From Plantago elongata (taxonomy: Eukaryota > Streptophyta > Magnoliopsida > Lamiales > Plantaginaceae): a DNA stretch of 50,842 bases. Made by a program: the position numbers and the translations under genes. Position 1 is the stretch's first letter, and each line of letters begins with the position of its first letter. Positions 35,301 through 47,414 of this stretch are shown here, piece by piece. Below the pieces are notes generated by a model, which was not told the DNA's origin, searched no databases, and worked only from the letters and a program-made list of their open reading frames with translations. The stretch spans positions 1 to 50,842 of the forward strand of contig JAYMSP010000452.1 in assembly GCA_036897095.1 (NCBI GenBank). The letters run 5' to 3'.

Positions 35301-37585
35301 TCTCAACAGCTTCCCACTTGTCATGGCAAAGGATGTAAGTTTCACTAGAACCTGAATAAATTGTTACCTTCTTTCCTTTTTAATACAGTGTTATTTTCAA
35401 CTGAATTAAACTGAATTGCTCTTAATTAAATTATAATATAAAATATAACTAATTGAAAAAAATTAAATAGAGCTGAATAATTTTACATATGAAAAGAATA
35501 TAGCCTGTCACTTTCAACATTTTCCCACTTGTAATTATGGCTCTAGCAAGGTTTTAGATTGTACTCTTCAACTCCTTGCTGACACGGTTACTCTAGACTG
35601 TTTACCGAGTGAATTGCTACACCCACAACTATGAACATAGTCATTATTTATAATCACATTATACCTAAGGTTGTTTAGTATCTTATTTGTTGTAGGGAAT
35701 CAGCGTGATATGCTCAAAACGAGGTGGAGATTTATCGACGAACTCACATTATGAATGGCTTCACACAGTTCCATCGTTTCCTGATGCCATCCGCTTCAAC
35801 TTCATCCCCATTACCTCTTTACTAATGGGTGTCCCTGGAAAAGGTTTCCTGTCGCATGCTATCAACCTATATCTTCGATGTACGTACAACTTTTATCTTT
35901 CAATACAAGATCATTCAAATCTCTACTGCATTCGCACTATTACAAGCACAAGACCCGATCAACCAAAACTCCACACATGATCATAAATTAGTCTTCTCAT
36001 CAGTGGGTGTTGACAATTTTGACCAACCCGTGGTCTAATATGTTTAGTGCTATATTGTACCTAATCAAGATTGATGATTCACAATCTAAACCACAAGAGA
36101 GGAATAAACACCATCTTAAATAACAATTAATAAATGGAGATATGGAATATATATCAGGATGTTTTGTCAATTAGTTGCTGTAATTAACTTGTATATCATA
36201 CTTAATCTCAATGATATCCAAAATGTCATGTAAATTAATTGTTATATCCTTTAGTATTTGATTTGATGAACAGATAAACCGCCATTGGAGGATTTGAAGT
36301 ACTTTCTTGATTTTCAAGCTCACAAGATTTGGGCACCTATTCACAACGGCCCGCCCATGGGTCCAATTAAAAATAAGGTTTATCAAACACCAGCAATGCA
36401 GATCACTCTGATGGGTCCAAAGTTATATGTAAATTCAACACAGGTAATTTTGAGTATTATTTCCTTCCTTTTCTTTTTAAACGGCAAGTAACTCGAACCT
36501 CTGAATTAATTAGAAGAAAATCGACTTATCAACTGAGCTGCACTTCGTTGTCCATTCATTTTCATTTGCATGTGGTTGTTGACTTGTTTTACATACATCA
36601 TATGCAAATTGCATGTTATATGTAATAGATATTTAGTTATTAAAATTAAAAACATTTAACATGTGCAAAATTGTCAGGCAAATCAATACAAGTCTTTTAC
36701 TGACTCACCTAATTGTGTTTTATAGGTCATGACAGGAAACATTCCTGTAACAGGAATGCGATTAAATCTAGAGAGTATGAAGCACAGTAGGTGATCCCCA
36801 TCTCCTCTTATCCTTTAATATTACAAATATGTGGGCGCAAATGCAGTGTCTTTGCCGAATTTTTTAATATCTATTGGGTGCACTGCTCGTGTTCTTAACA
36901 TAGGATGTATCATTTCGGCCAATTTTATTGACACTTTAAGCAACAAATCAGGTTAAGCATACACCTCCAACATTTAGTAGACCCTCCGACACTCCTACAA
37001 GACAAGATACACTCAACACCAATACTCTGGCGAGGCTCAGACCAAGTCGAGGATAATCATCTTTACGTCGAAGCAAGAAAACTATGTCATATATGCACCG
37101 CACCTGTGAAGTTCAACCCACGATGGTTACATCCGGGGCAAGACGCGCCTGCTGTCTTCATAGTCACAGGTGCTCAGTTGATGGTAAAGAAGCATGAAGA
37201 ACTGAAGAACATTCAAGTTTTGCATCTAAGATTAGCATACTCCATGGTTACAAATTGCTACATTGTGCAGTCTAATTGGGCTTCATCAAATTTAGATCAA
37301 CATTCCATGAAATCGGGGTTCTTTTCATCCATAGGTTCTTCCACATTGTATACCAATCTGGAAAAGGACAAGTCTTTGCCTGTGAATGTTGATTCTGGTA
37401 TTTATCCATCAGGTCCACCTATGCCCATGCAGTCTAATAAACTGTTGAAGTATGTTGAACTGTCACAGGTGTGCAAGGGTCCATCTGATAGTCCTGGGCA
37501 TTGGCTTGTAACTGGAGCCAAATTGGACCTGGAAAAGGGGAAGATTTGTCTGAGGGTGAAGTTTTCTTTGTTGAATATTTGTTAG
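32325..37585 (+). CDS. MACPF domain-containing protein (plant CAD1/NSL1 family)
   Basis: Plant MACPF proteins of this family (CAD1, NSL1 and two relatives in Arabidopsis) restrain salicylic-acid-linked cell death; whether they form pores is unsettled. Eight exons join in phase: 32,325-32,564, 32,648-32,889, 34,090-34,282, 35,260-35,334, 35,696-35,879, 36,274-36,443, 36,726-36,790 and 36,952-37,585, giving 600 aa, the usual length. Signs: N-terminal LGKGFDLCSDFRLKYCKG; SGSWATDAGKTKHLALDGYF; the MACPF signature YGTHIIVGLGIGG at residues 166-178; SKRGGD; YKPPLEDLKYFLDFQ; and the family-specific C-terminal part with HLYVEARKLCHICTAPV and GHWLVTGAKL. There is no signal peptide. Intron 3 (34,283-35,259) carries a Mutator-like MITE. 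No lesion is seen. Which of the four Arabidopsis members is orthologous is not determined. Confidence 0.95.
34343..35094. mobile_element. Mutator-like MITE in intron 3 of the MACPF gene
   Basis: A 752-bp unit with long imperfect terminal inverted repeats, about 200 bases each. It begins GGGAGAAAGTCAATTTTTGT and its right end read inversely is CGGAGAAAGGTAATTTTGGT. The similarity continues through GCCACGTACAAATTAACG / GGCACATGCAAGTTAACA and GTGTCAAT(G/A)TGGTCAACTGAT. It is flanked by TACCATTCA (34,334-34,342) and TATCATTCA (35,095-35,103), a 9-base target duplication with one difference. Long inverted repeats plus a 9-bp duplication are the Mutator-like pattern. The centre is AT-rich and non-coding. 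Confidence 0.85.
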
Positions 37586-38335
37586 AGATGGTGAATAACA
37601 TTAGTTATTGTAAATATATACAGAATGTAATCCGTGACAATATATATGCGATGTGAATATAGCATATCTCATGGGAATTTAAATTATTTTGAATTTGTTA
37701 TCTTTTAACGAGACACTGTTGACAAAATCTCCGTTAAATATATATATATATATACACAGATTTGCTTACATGATGTTTGACATAGGCTCGTATGGATTCT
37801 AGCCCAATCTCCATTAAAGTTGGCTTTGACATTGCACTACAATTTACACTAACAATGCCTGAAAATGATTTAGTTAAGTTACATTTAGTTCTACTTAATT
37901 ATAATTTATACTATCTTCAATTTATTTCAGTTCCATTCAATTCGGTAAATTTCAGTTGAACATTTTCAGTTCAGTTCATTTCAGTTCTATTAATTATAAT
38001 ATATACCATACTTCATTTTATTTTAATTCCATTCAGTTCAATTCAGTAAATTTCAATTGAAGAAAATATAACTTAACTCAGCTCAAAATACATATTTATC
38101 TATTCTACTCTACTTTACACTAACGATTTTTACACCAATCAAATAATCTTCAAAATTTCATTCCAAACTCTTGTTCAAACAATTACTTGTATATCTATAT
38201 CTATGTACATGTCTTGAACAAGTCACATTTGACTATTCTGAAGCTGCAATTTGTCCAGCCTACTGTCCAATATGCTTTTCCACAGCAAAAACAAGTTACC
38301 TCTACAAAGAATATTTTCCTAATTGCCACAGAAGC
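37586..38335. other. Intergenic between the convergent MACPF and kinase genes
   Basis: Holds the MACPF 3' UTR, a (TA)n run at about 37,738-37,754, and the degenerate direct repeats at 37,886-38,061. The kinase stop codon on the minus strand is at 38,336. No gene seen. Confidence 0.5.
37886..38061. repeat. Degenerate direct repeat of about 75-80 bp
   Basis: Two copies, about 37,886-37,960 and 37,982-38,061, run from AGTTCTA and TTAATTATAAT through TTCCATTCA and end GTAAATTTCA(G/A)TTGAA. The second has small indels. CAGTTCAGTTCATTTCAGTT lies between them. Similar TTCAATTCAGTTCAA words occur near 34,005 in MACPF intron 2, pointing to a dispersed element. Confidence 0.6.
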
Positions 38336-41300
38336 CTAACTTTGCATCGGACGCTTCCCATAGCGATCAGCTGGGCGGGGGGTTGGAATACCTGATGTAC
38401 TTGTTGTTAATGAGCCGGTTTGTGAACTTGTGGTGGAACCATGTGATTGAGAAGAAGTTACACCAGGAGTAACTGTGGGAGTAGTTGATGATGGCCTATG
38501 GGACCTTCTATACCTGCTTCCTGGGTATCCAGGTCTGGTCGGTTCTTCAAGAACACTTGGCTTCCTTGATAATAAGATGACTACTCGACTCATCTCTGGA
38601 CGGGATTTTGGATCAGACTGGACACATAACAATCCTATCTGTATACAGAATTTGATCTGGTCAGGATCTGCTGATGAAGCCAACACAGGATCCATGACTT
38701 CCAAAGTGCGTTCTTTCTTGTAAAGCTTGTATGCCTGGATATACAACAAAATTTCTGAATGATATCCTAGTACTATGTGTTGTCATAAGCTCATGATTAT
38801 TATGAAATGCTAACCAATAATGACATGAAACTGATGATTACAAAAGCGTTAATACTATGCTCATTAACATTCACTGAATTATGAAAGTTAAAATTGATTT
38901 ATATCCTATTGATGTTGCAATTGATAATTGTATATATAGATGCAATTGGAGAAAAAAATACATATGGAGTACAAAGCTGGAGCTTTCTCCACGGATTTAC
39001 ATAAACAATTGTTGTAAAATGAGCATATAGATCTTTCATCATCTACAACTTTGTGTTTAATGAAAAAGGTCCACATTCACTCTTAAGGTTGCCAAACTGT
39101 TCCAGTCCAAAATCAATTTTTTTCTGGTGTCATTTCACCAAAACTGGAATATCTCACCAACCAACCAGGAATACAAGCTAAAACCTAATGTGTTGACAAC
39201 TAAGACAACTTTCAAGAATTTGACCTCTAAAATGGAGAAAAACGTGATTTTAGCATAACATTGAACAGTTCCCAGAAAATGATAACTCTGCCATATATAC
39301 TCTGGTAGAAAAATCATGTATGGGTTCGAGTTTTTAAATGGAGCTGAAATTTGGACAGTAGATTCTATATACCTGGGACTATAAATCATGTTTGCACTTT
39401 GCACCATGTTATTAATTTTGGCCAGAGCAAGAGGTTTGGTGGAGAAACTCTTCCTATTTGTAACATGACAATTCTAACTTTAGTAATTATCAAATGAACT
39501 AGTTTGAGTACTGCCTTTATATAGAAGTCTTAAATGACAAATTGTGTCATCTTCTTAGGGTGAACACGAAACCAATTTTATTACAAATAAAAAAATATGG
39601 TGTAAACATGATTTATAGCCCTATGTATCCAAAATCTAGTGTCCAAATTCTAGCTCAATTCAATACTAGAACTCCAGGTATGAATTTTCCTGCAAAATGT
39701 TAATTGTAGTTGCAGAGATCAAATCTTTAAAACTATCCAACATGAAAGGTGTGGAGTGGATTCAAAACCTTAAGCTTTGCTACAAAACCTAGTACTTGAG
39801 GTTCATTTTTAGCATGATTACTAGCATTCAGCAAAAAAGTACGTGAAACCGACTTTTAAGGGTGTTTGGATGGAAACACTGCTTACTTTGATTTAAAATA
39901 AGGGAGTCTCTAGAACTCTTCAAACAGACATGGTTAGACCACTCCCAGTGAGGACTTTTGTTGGGCAGCAAAATAAGTAGCAATCGAACATGCTCTACTT
40001 GTATGCATCCAACAAAGCAGGGGTACCCAGAATAGAACTAGCGTGAATATGTTATAATATATGCTCTGCGAAGCAACTCTAATTTACTCTCTGTTTCAGT
40101 TTCAAGACACTAGGCATATGACTATATGAATCATGAAATGTCACTCTTATTCACAGAGACAATAATGTTGCAGCTAAAATTGGGAATAAACATTAATTCA
40201 ATTATATATTCTACAGCTGAACTACTTACCCAGTCAAGTAGGCTCTGTGAATCAGGATCTCTGTTGAATGTTGAATTCTTCTGTCCACTCAAGAGCTCCA
40301 AGACGACTACCCCATAACTGAACACATCTGCCTTTTCAGAAAGAGTTCCATGCATGAGATACTCAGGTGCCATGTACCCACTGAACCAAGGAACAATTCT
40401 TATTAATGTTGCAATTTAGATGGATATTTTGCAATTTTGCCTAATTATAGGAGTAGCACTTTCTGTCTGGTAAAGAGCATGATATTTGCAAAGTTCAGAA
40501 AAGTGGATATAAAAGGGGCATATAGTTGAAGTTTCAAAGCATTAATATCTCTTCATAATAATGTTGCTGGACCCCTTAACATACTTTGTACCGGCTACAC
40601 GAGTGTTGACATGCGTTTGATCTTCAGCAAATAAACGTGCCATGCCAAAATCGGCAATTTTGGGGACCCATTTTTCATCAAGCAGAATATTACTGGCTTT
40701 AATATCCCTGTGTATGATGCGACAATGAGCCTCTTCATGAAGATATTGCAATCCCTTTGCAACTCCTGTAATCACATCAAGCCTTCGCTTCCAATCAAGC
40801 TCTTCTCGTCTCTCAGGCTCTAAATCAATTGCAGCATATTAATGTCCATGAATAATGTCACCTCATCTAGTATGCTAATAGACGATCTAATAAAGCATAA
40901 CCTTTTCAATGACATGAACATTAATGCACGCAACAACTGAAATTAATTGGATTTGACAAAGACAAGTTTTGTGATGTAAAATTCAAAATGAAGAAATTGA
41001 AGTTCGTAGAGAAAGAATAACTCCAACCATAGTTTCAGCCAGATCCTTGTTAGTTTTATTAAACCATAGAAGCAAAATTTTATTTTATGTTAATTGTAGG
41101 AACAGGCAGCCATTACAGTCAATGAAATGTAGCTTTATGCAGGCCCAAGCATAGTTTATGTATGATTTAATATAAACAATGACTTGGTTGCTAAGCCAAT
41201 TTATGAAGTATTCAAAATTGAATCTACTACTCAAGAAAAAAGACAAAAGTTAATTCCAAATTGTTAATAGTACGAGAATCCAAACGTCTAAAGTTCTCTG

Positions 41301-42100
41301 CAATCTCAAGGCCATGCTTTACAGATAACAGAATTACAATACAACCGCGATATAGAAAGGGATGGAATGGCGATATAATACTTACTGAATAGAAGCTTGT
41401 CAAGACTCTCATTCACAACATATTCATAAACCAGCAGCTTTTCTACACCATGGACACAATAACCTAACAAATTGACCACATTCCTATGCTGCACGCGTGC
41501 GAGAAGCTTGGCCTCATTCTGGAACTCCTTCTTACCCTGACCTGAAGTCTCCGACAGTTTCTTCACAGCTATTTCTCTCCCATCCTCCAAAGTTCCCTAC
41601 CAGAATCACAACCACATAAAAATCGATTCTTTAATCATCACTTTGCTTCCCATTTCATAAACTTACGAAATCACAACCCCAAAAATCGATTCTTTAACCA
41701 TCCATATTCTTTCCCACTCCCAAGAACACAAATTCACATCAATTATGAAATCAATAAAGCAAGTAAATTTTGATTGATGACCATTTTAGTACCTTGAAAA
41801 CAGGGCCAAAGCCTCCTTCACCAAGCTTCCTTGAAGGATGGAAATTCTTGGTGGCTGCCACAAGGGTTTCAAAATGAAACTGTTTCTGCTCTTGAGCTGC
41901 TATTTTTTCCAAGTCTACTTCGTTTTGATCTAAACAACACAATCAAGAATTCAGAGATACAATACAATTTGGAGAAAGCTTTAAGAATTCACCTTTCTAT
42001 ACAGAGATAACATTAAAGTATAAAAGAATTCACCTTTGCTTGAGTTAGATGTGGAAAAGGGCTTGATGAGGATTTGGAGAAAGCTCTTACGTTTAGACAT
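38336..42100 (-). CDS. Cytoplasmic receptor-like kinase of the CRK/DUF26 group (CRK10/CRK43-like), no ectodomain
   Basis: Predicted Ser/Thr kinase of the RLK/Pelle superfamily. Six minus-strand exons join in phase: 42,034-42,100, 41,793-41,929, 41,386-41,596, 40,585-40,819, 40,230-40,380 and 38,336-38,734, giving 399 aa. Kinase landmarks: glycine loop [11 protein letters not shown] (58-68), catalytic lysine in IAVKK (Lys80), HRDIKASN with Asp177, DFG at 195-197, and GYMAPE ending at Glu223. HRD and DFG are intact, so it should be active. The N-terminus ([15 protein letters not shown]) has no signal peptide and there is no membrane segment, so it is a cytoplasmic form. The roughly 70 C-terminal residues are Ser/Thr/Pro-rich with RYRRSHRP. 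Intron 5 is about 1.5 kb. The gene diverges from the SET-domain gene. The substrate is unknown. Confidence 0.92.
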
Positions 42101-43076
42101 TTGGCTAGAAAGGTATGTTAACTGACAACAAGGGACATTTGATTGTTTGATTGCCGTGTTTCATTTCAGGAGAATTTGATCGATACTAGAAAGAGAAGAA
42201 AGTGCTTGGGTTTCTCACAAAGAAAAGAAAAGAAAAGACAAGACATCATCATATTCATAAACCGTGTGTTGTTGACCTTTGTTTCAAGATTGAATTGGTT
42301 TCATCTTCCTTGTCTTCCACTCGGTGTCAACTTTTATTTTGATCAAGTGTGAATTTATATTTCTCGCCACTTAAATTTTATATATTTAATCAATCCTCTA
42401 TGTAAATGTTACTTTTCAAAAAGTGAAGTAAGTTGGTGATCTGAAAGTCTTGGTAAACGGTGTCGAATCTATAACGGTCCTAAAGTATTAAAATTTTATA
42501 TTAAATATATACTTATAAAAAGATAATATTTAAATATAATTTAATTATCATTCCTAACTTTTGTTTCAAATTTAAAAGTATCATGGTTCACCAAATAATA
42601 TGAATAAATCATGCATATCAATAGCATATACATTATTATACAAGCATTCATAGAAGAATAAAGTACATTTTATCATCAAGTACACCAGCATCAGCATCCA
42701 AACCACTATCAACATGAAACATTTTAAAATAAGGAGCATCATTAAATCTTACGAATAAAATGTGTTCTTAATAATCATTCTACAAAGCATTTACAAAATT
42801 AAAATAGAGATGATTTATCAAATAAAATTCCTTCAATCATTAAACTAATGTTCATAATTCATTCGTAAATTCACCTTATGCTTGTAATTGTATTTTCGAA
42901 CTAATGACATAGTTAATTGAGTTCATCCAATTAATATGAACTGAAATATACATCTTTGTAAATTAAGCAGGTCGCTTCCGTGTGCAAATAAGAAAGACGA
43001 TTTTATAGAGCCGCGGAATATTAGTCAATAGATTTTTGGTAGACTGGGCTAGAAAAACACAGCAGCAATCCGGATT
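42101..43076. promoter_or_regulatory. Divergent promoter region between kinase (-) and SET (+) genes
   Basis: About 980 bases separate the two start codons, so both promoters should lie here. The middle is very AT-rich. TTTTATAGAG near 42,998 is a possible but weak TATA element for the SET gene. No operator-like or coding feature was accepted. Confidence 0.4.
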
Positions 43077-46000
43077 ATGTTGCAAATGGCGGCTGCGTCA
43101 CTGAGCCACTGCCGCAGGCTAACCACGTCGGCTTGCCTTTCCCCAACCCGTCTGGTTCAGCACCCACCGGACCTCCTCAAATGGGTCCGTCGAGAAGGTG
43201 GCTTTGTGCACCCTTCCGTCAAGATTTCCGAGAATCTCAGCAATGGCCTTGGACTTGTGGTGTCTCAAGATATCCCTAAAGGCTCTGACCTAATTGCTCT
43301 GCCCCATCACATTCCTCTCAAATTCAACCAAGACCATGACTTTTCGTTAACCGGTTTAGCTCAGCATGTTCCCGGTGAGTAATAGCAGTAGAACTCTTTC
43401 CTGTTTATTATTGTTAGTATTAGCAAAGAATCAGATTGCTTGGTAGAGTCCCATTTTGTAATTTTATATGTTGTGGGCTTGGAAGATATATGGTAATGTA
43501 CTTTTATGTGTTAACTTGGGAATGTGATGGTTTATGGAAGTAATGGATTGCAAAAATTTTGGACTTTTTGGCTTGATTGTTTTCGCTGTGATTCATTCAG
43601 TTAGTGGATTGGATGGGTCTTAATGCTTTTGGCTCAATTTGCGAGGTATAAACGGTTAATATTGAGTGTTATTGTTGAGTATAATGAGATGACAATGTAA
43701 GAGATGAAAAAGATATCATTTTGCTGTTGCCTGATGGGGAATGGGGATTCTGATGTATGTTAACTTATCATGTTTCGGTCAGTGGATATTTATCACCATC
43801 TTGATCGTTTTCTGTAGCAAATGGATTCCCAAGCTTCCTTGAATCCTCAGCTTCACTGCCATAAGAATTGCTTGCATAGTACACTCTATTTCCTTCACTT
43901 CTTTTTAGGTGCTTTGGATGGATAGTTCAACACCGATAATCAACTGAACTCTGCTTGCATGGCTCACCAATTTCACAGCAATAAGAGGTTGAAACTAAGA
44001 GACAATGATTTATTATCTTTACTTTTGTTGAGAATTGATAATGAGTTTCGTTGTTGATAAAGAGATTCCAATACATGAAGAAGGAAAACAAACATTTCTT
44101 CTTGTTTATAATGCACCAGCCTCAGAATTCTTTCTTGCTCATTCATATGTCCAGTATGCCTCAATTACTTTGTAAGGATTATCTATTCTCCAAGATGCCA
44201 CTCTAAACTTTTCAGATAGTATATAGCAAGTCGTCTGCAAATTTAATTGTAACGTATAGATTCTCACTCTTAGGAAGGCAGACATAATTAGGATTCTTTC
44301 TAAGCAGCTATCTGCTATAATATTCCATGTCTATATCTAAAGCCCCAAAATAAAAGCAGTCGTGGGATCTCTTTGACAGAAAGTCCTTTCGACCCTTGAG
44401 GTGCATCTGTCAACTCACCATAAAATAATATTTATATTTTATGTAGGAAAATACGGAGTTGCAGATATTAGTGTATAAGTTTCCAGTGAAGCCAAATCCT
44501 TTAAACAATAGTTCTTTCGTTCATGTATGTTGTCCGGTACGTCCACCCCTTAATAAATTAGGCCATTGAACTTTGTGTAACTTGAAGCATTTGACAGAGG
44601 AGCTGTGGGCTATGAAACTGGGTTTAAAGCTTCTGCAAGAGAGAGCAAAAACAGGTTCTTTTTGGTGGCCATACATCAGCAATCTTCCTGAAACTTTTAC
44701 GGTTCCCATATTCTTCCCTGGAGAGGATATAAAAAGCATACAGTACGCACCGCTTCTTCATCAGGTACTTGTATATAATTAAGTGCAACTTTTCAACTGA
44801 AATTATTTACAAACTACAAAAAAAAAAACCTTATTTGGACTTTGGAGTACTGATGTCGACCTCCTTGAAGATGTGATTTATTCACAACTATAGTCGGTTC
44901 TCTAGATATGTGTCTTGCCAATGACCTTCCCCATAGTATAAGGGGCTACTCTCCATCTAAGTTCCAGGTGGCAAACATTAATGATATATGACATTTTCGA
45001 TAAATTCAGTGAACTGGTTCAGGGTGCTGGGAGGTGACGAATATTTTAGTTTACTCACACAGTTTCACAATCTTTGTGCTACTTTCCAAGGAAAACTCCA
45101 TCATTGTTGTGACTGTGGTTATACCTTACATCATGGTGTTATGCTGAGTGCTGTTTCTCTTTTAACTAGGTAAATAAGAGATGCCGGTTTCTTCTTGATT
45201 TTGAGAAACTAGTGAGACATGCACTGGAACATGGGCAAGCAGATGACCACCCTTTTTCAGGGCAAGAAGTAAATGCATCATCACTTGGATGGGCAATGTC
45301 AGCTGTTTCATCTCGAGCATTCCGTTTGCATGGCCTTAAACGTGAAGATGGGACCCATGTTGATGTCCCCATGTTACTTCCACTTATAGATATGTGCAAC
45401 CACAGTTTCACGCCAAATGCTGAAATTGTACAAGGAGCGAATGATGATGACATGCTTGTAAAGGTATGCTGCATTTTTTTTTCGTAAAACCAGGATGAAT
45501 TATGGAAATATCAGATCTAACTACTCATCGGCTGTAGTAAATATAAAATAGGAACCCCTGCAAGATATATACTGAGCAAAGGCTTTGAATGCATAGTTTA
45601 ATTTGGTGGCAGAATATGTAAGCTTCTAAACAGTAGAGGATGGACAATTGCACGTTTCATCATCCGGTGTGTGTGTGGTCTGTAAAAGATTGTGGATTTC
45701 TTTGTAATTACGTCAAATTTCAGGGGCGTTTTGTCATTGTCTATGATCTTCATGCTAACAAATTTCACTCATCGGCTATGAATACACAGGTCACTGCCCG
45801 TGAGCAAATAAAACAAGCGAGTGAGTTGGAACTGAACTATGGTTGTTTAAATAATGATCTTTTTCTTCTGGATTATGGGTTTGTGATGTCCTCAAATCCG
45901 TATGACCACATTGAACTGAGATATGACTTGGCTCTTCTGGAGGCTGCAAGTATGGCCGCTGGTATCTCCTCTCCGAATTTCTCTTCACCATCTCCCTGGC

Positions 46001-47104
46001 AGAAGGAGATTCTAGCCCGGCTAAATCTAGAAGGTGAAAATGCAGATCTTAAGGTATACTTCTTCCATCCCAATAAATTGTTTGCGCATGCTTTTTTATG
46101 TGGTAATTTAGGAGGGTTAGTTGTTATATTTTGTTCATTATATAACTGGTGGGCCTGAGAGTTGGATAATGTTAGGTGGTATGAGATGCGGAAGATCCAT
46201 AGATGATGTATTTTGGTTAATAAAATGATGAAGAGCGAAAATAAGGCAAAAAAGATCTTACTTGGAAAACTCTCAGCGGGATAAAAACCCGGACAGGGAG
46301 ATATACCTATTTATCTATACTTTGCACTAGGAGAAACACTCTTTTTGCAAAGGAGGAACTAGAGTTGTGTTTCTGATGGATTATCCAAAGTTCCAAACAA
46401 TGGATGAAGCCTCTATTTATAGGCTTAACATTTGTACCTTCCAAATGTGAATGGGATGAGCTGCAATTGACCAACTCCGTATGAAACCATTATTCACAAA
46501 ATAGGCGGTCAATTTCGTCTTGACAAACACCATTTATTACCTTGTCTATATTTGTCTATTGCAGTCCATGATAATTTCTCTTGTCAACAATGTCAAACTT
46601 GTAGGTTCATCACATCACTATCACTTTCACGGATAATTGTGTAATGGAATCTCACATTTTAGTGAAATGAGCTGATTTTTTTTCCTGCATTGGATCTTAC
46701 TGGCACAATCTTATGAAATTCATTGTTGATGGAAGGTGAGAATTGGAGGTTCGGAGATAGTAGAGGACCGGCTGTTGGCTGCATTGAGAGTTCTGATATC
46801 GAATGAAAAGGAAGTCGTAATGAAGCTGGATCTTAACACTCTGAAATCCATGTCGTCAGATGCCCCGGTAGGAACAGTGGTTGAAGCAGCTGTTGTTCGT
46901 ACGGTTATGGCCTTGTGCGCAATTGCTCTTAGTAACTTCCCAACCAAAATCATGGAAGATGAGGCTCTACTGAAAGATAAAGTTTCAAAGACGACAGAAC
47001 TGGCTGTTCAATATCGAATCCAGAAGAAATCGGTCATTATAGATGCCATGAGAGATCTTAGCAGGAAAGCGAGAACACTTTCATCTAAAGAACAAGTTGT
47101 GTAA
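43077..47104 (+). CDS. SET-domain protein of the Rubisco LSMT-like (SETD3/LSMT) family, probably plastid
   Basis: Predicted protein-lysine methyltransferase related to Rubisco large-subunit methyltransferase. Five exons join in phase: 43,077-43,374, 44,598-44,764, 45,170-45,463, 45,790-46,053 and 46,736-47,104, giving 463 aa. The N-terminus (MLQMAAASLSHCRRLTTSAC) looks like a transit peptide; a second ATG at 43,086 is equally possible. SET features: GLGLVVSQDIPKGSDLIALP, the split-SET insert with FWWPYISNLPETFTVPIFF, LLPLIDMCNHSFTPNAEI with Asn232-His233-Ser234, and LELNYG with Tyr270, the usual catalytic/SAM-site tyrosine. The C-terminal helical part (LLAALRVL, then YRIQKKSVIIDAMRDL) matches the Rubisco-LSMT substrate-binding domain. 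No lesion is seen. The substrate cannot be told from sequence; few members of the family act on Rubisco itself. Confidence 0.93.
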
Positions 47105-47414
47105 CATTCACATTTTGAGTTGCCACAGTTGAAGAGGTATAATATGAAGGCTGTAAACACTTTTTTTTATCAACATTGATAGTACCCCTCATTTTTTTCA
47201 CGGGCGGGTGAATACTTGTTCACCTATGTTAGTTTGTTGAATATGACTGATTTGAAAATATACTTGAATTATTTGTTTGTCTGACATACAAATAAATTAA
47301 CTGATAGCTAATTAGTTATTGTTTTTTGAAAAGTCTCATATATTTGAGAGATTTTTATATTATTAACCGAGAGACTTTTATCTTCAACTGTACTCCGGTA
47401 CGGAACTTACCTTT
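47105..47414. other. SET gene 3' UTR and junction with retroelement
   Basis: AT-rich 3' UTR-like sequence up to about 47,340, followed directly by retroelement sequence. There is no room for a full LTR between the SET gene and the element ORF, so the element is truncated on this side. The junction is probably between 47,340 and 47,415. Confidence 0.45.

Noticed and set aside
45166..45474. 102-residue minus-strand frame
   Set aside because: Lies exactly opposite exon 3 of the SET-domain gene, which has clear conserved motifs on the plus strand.
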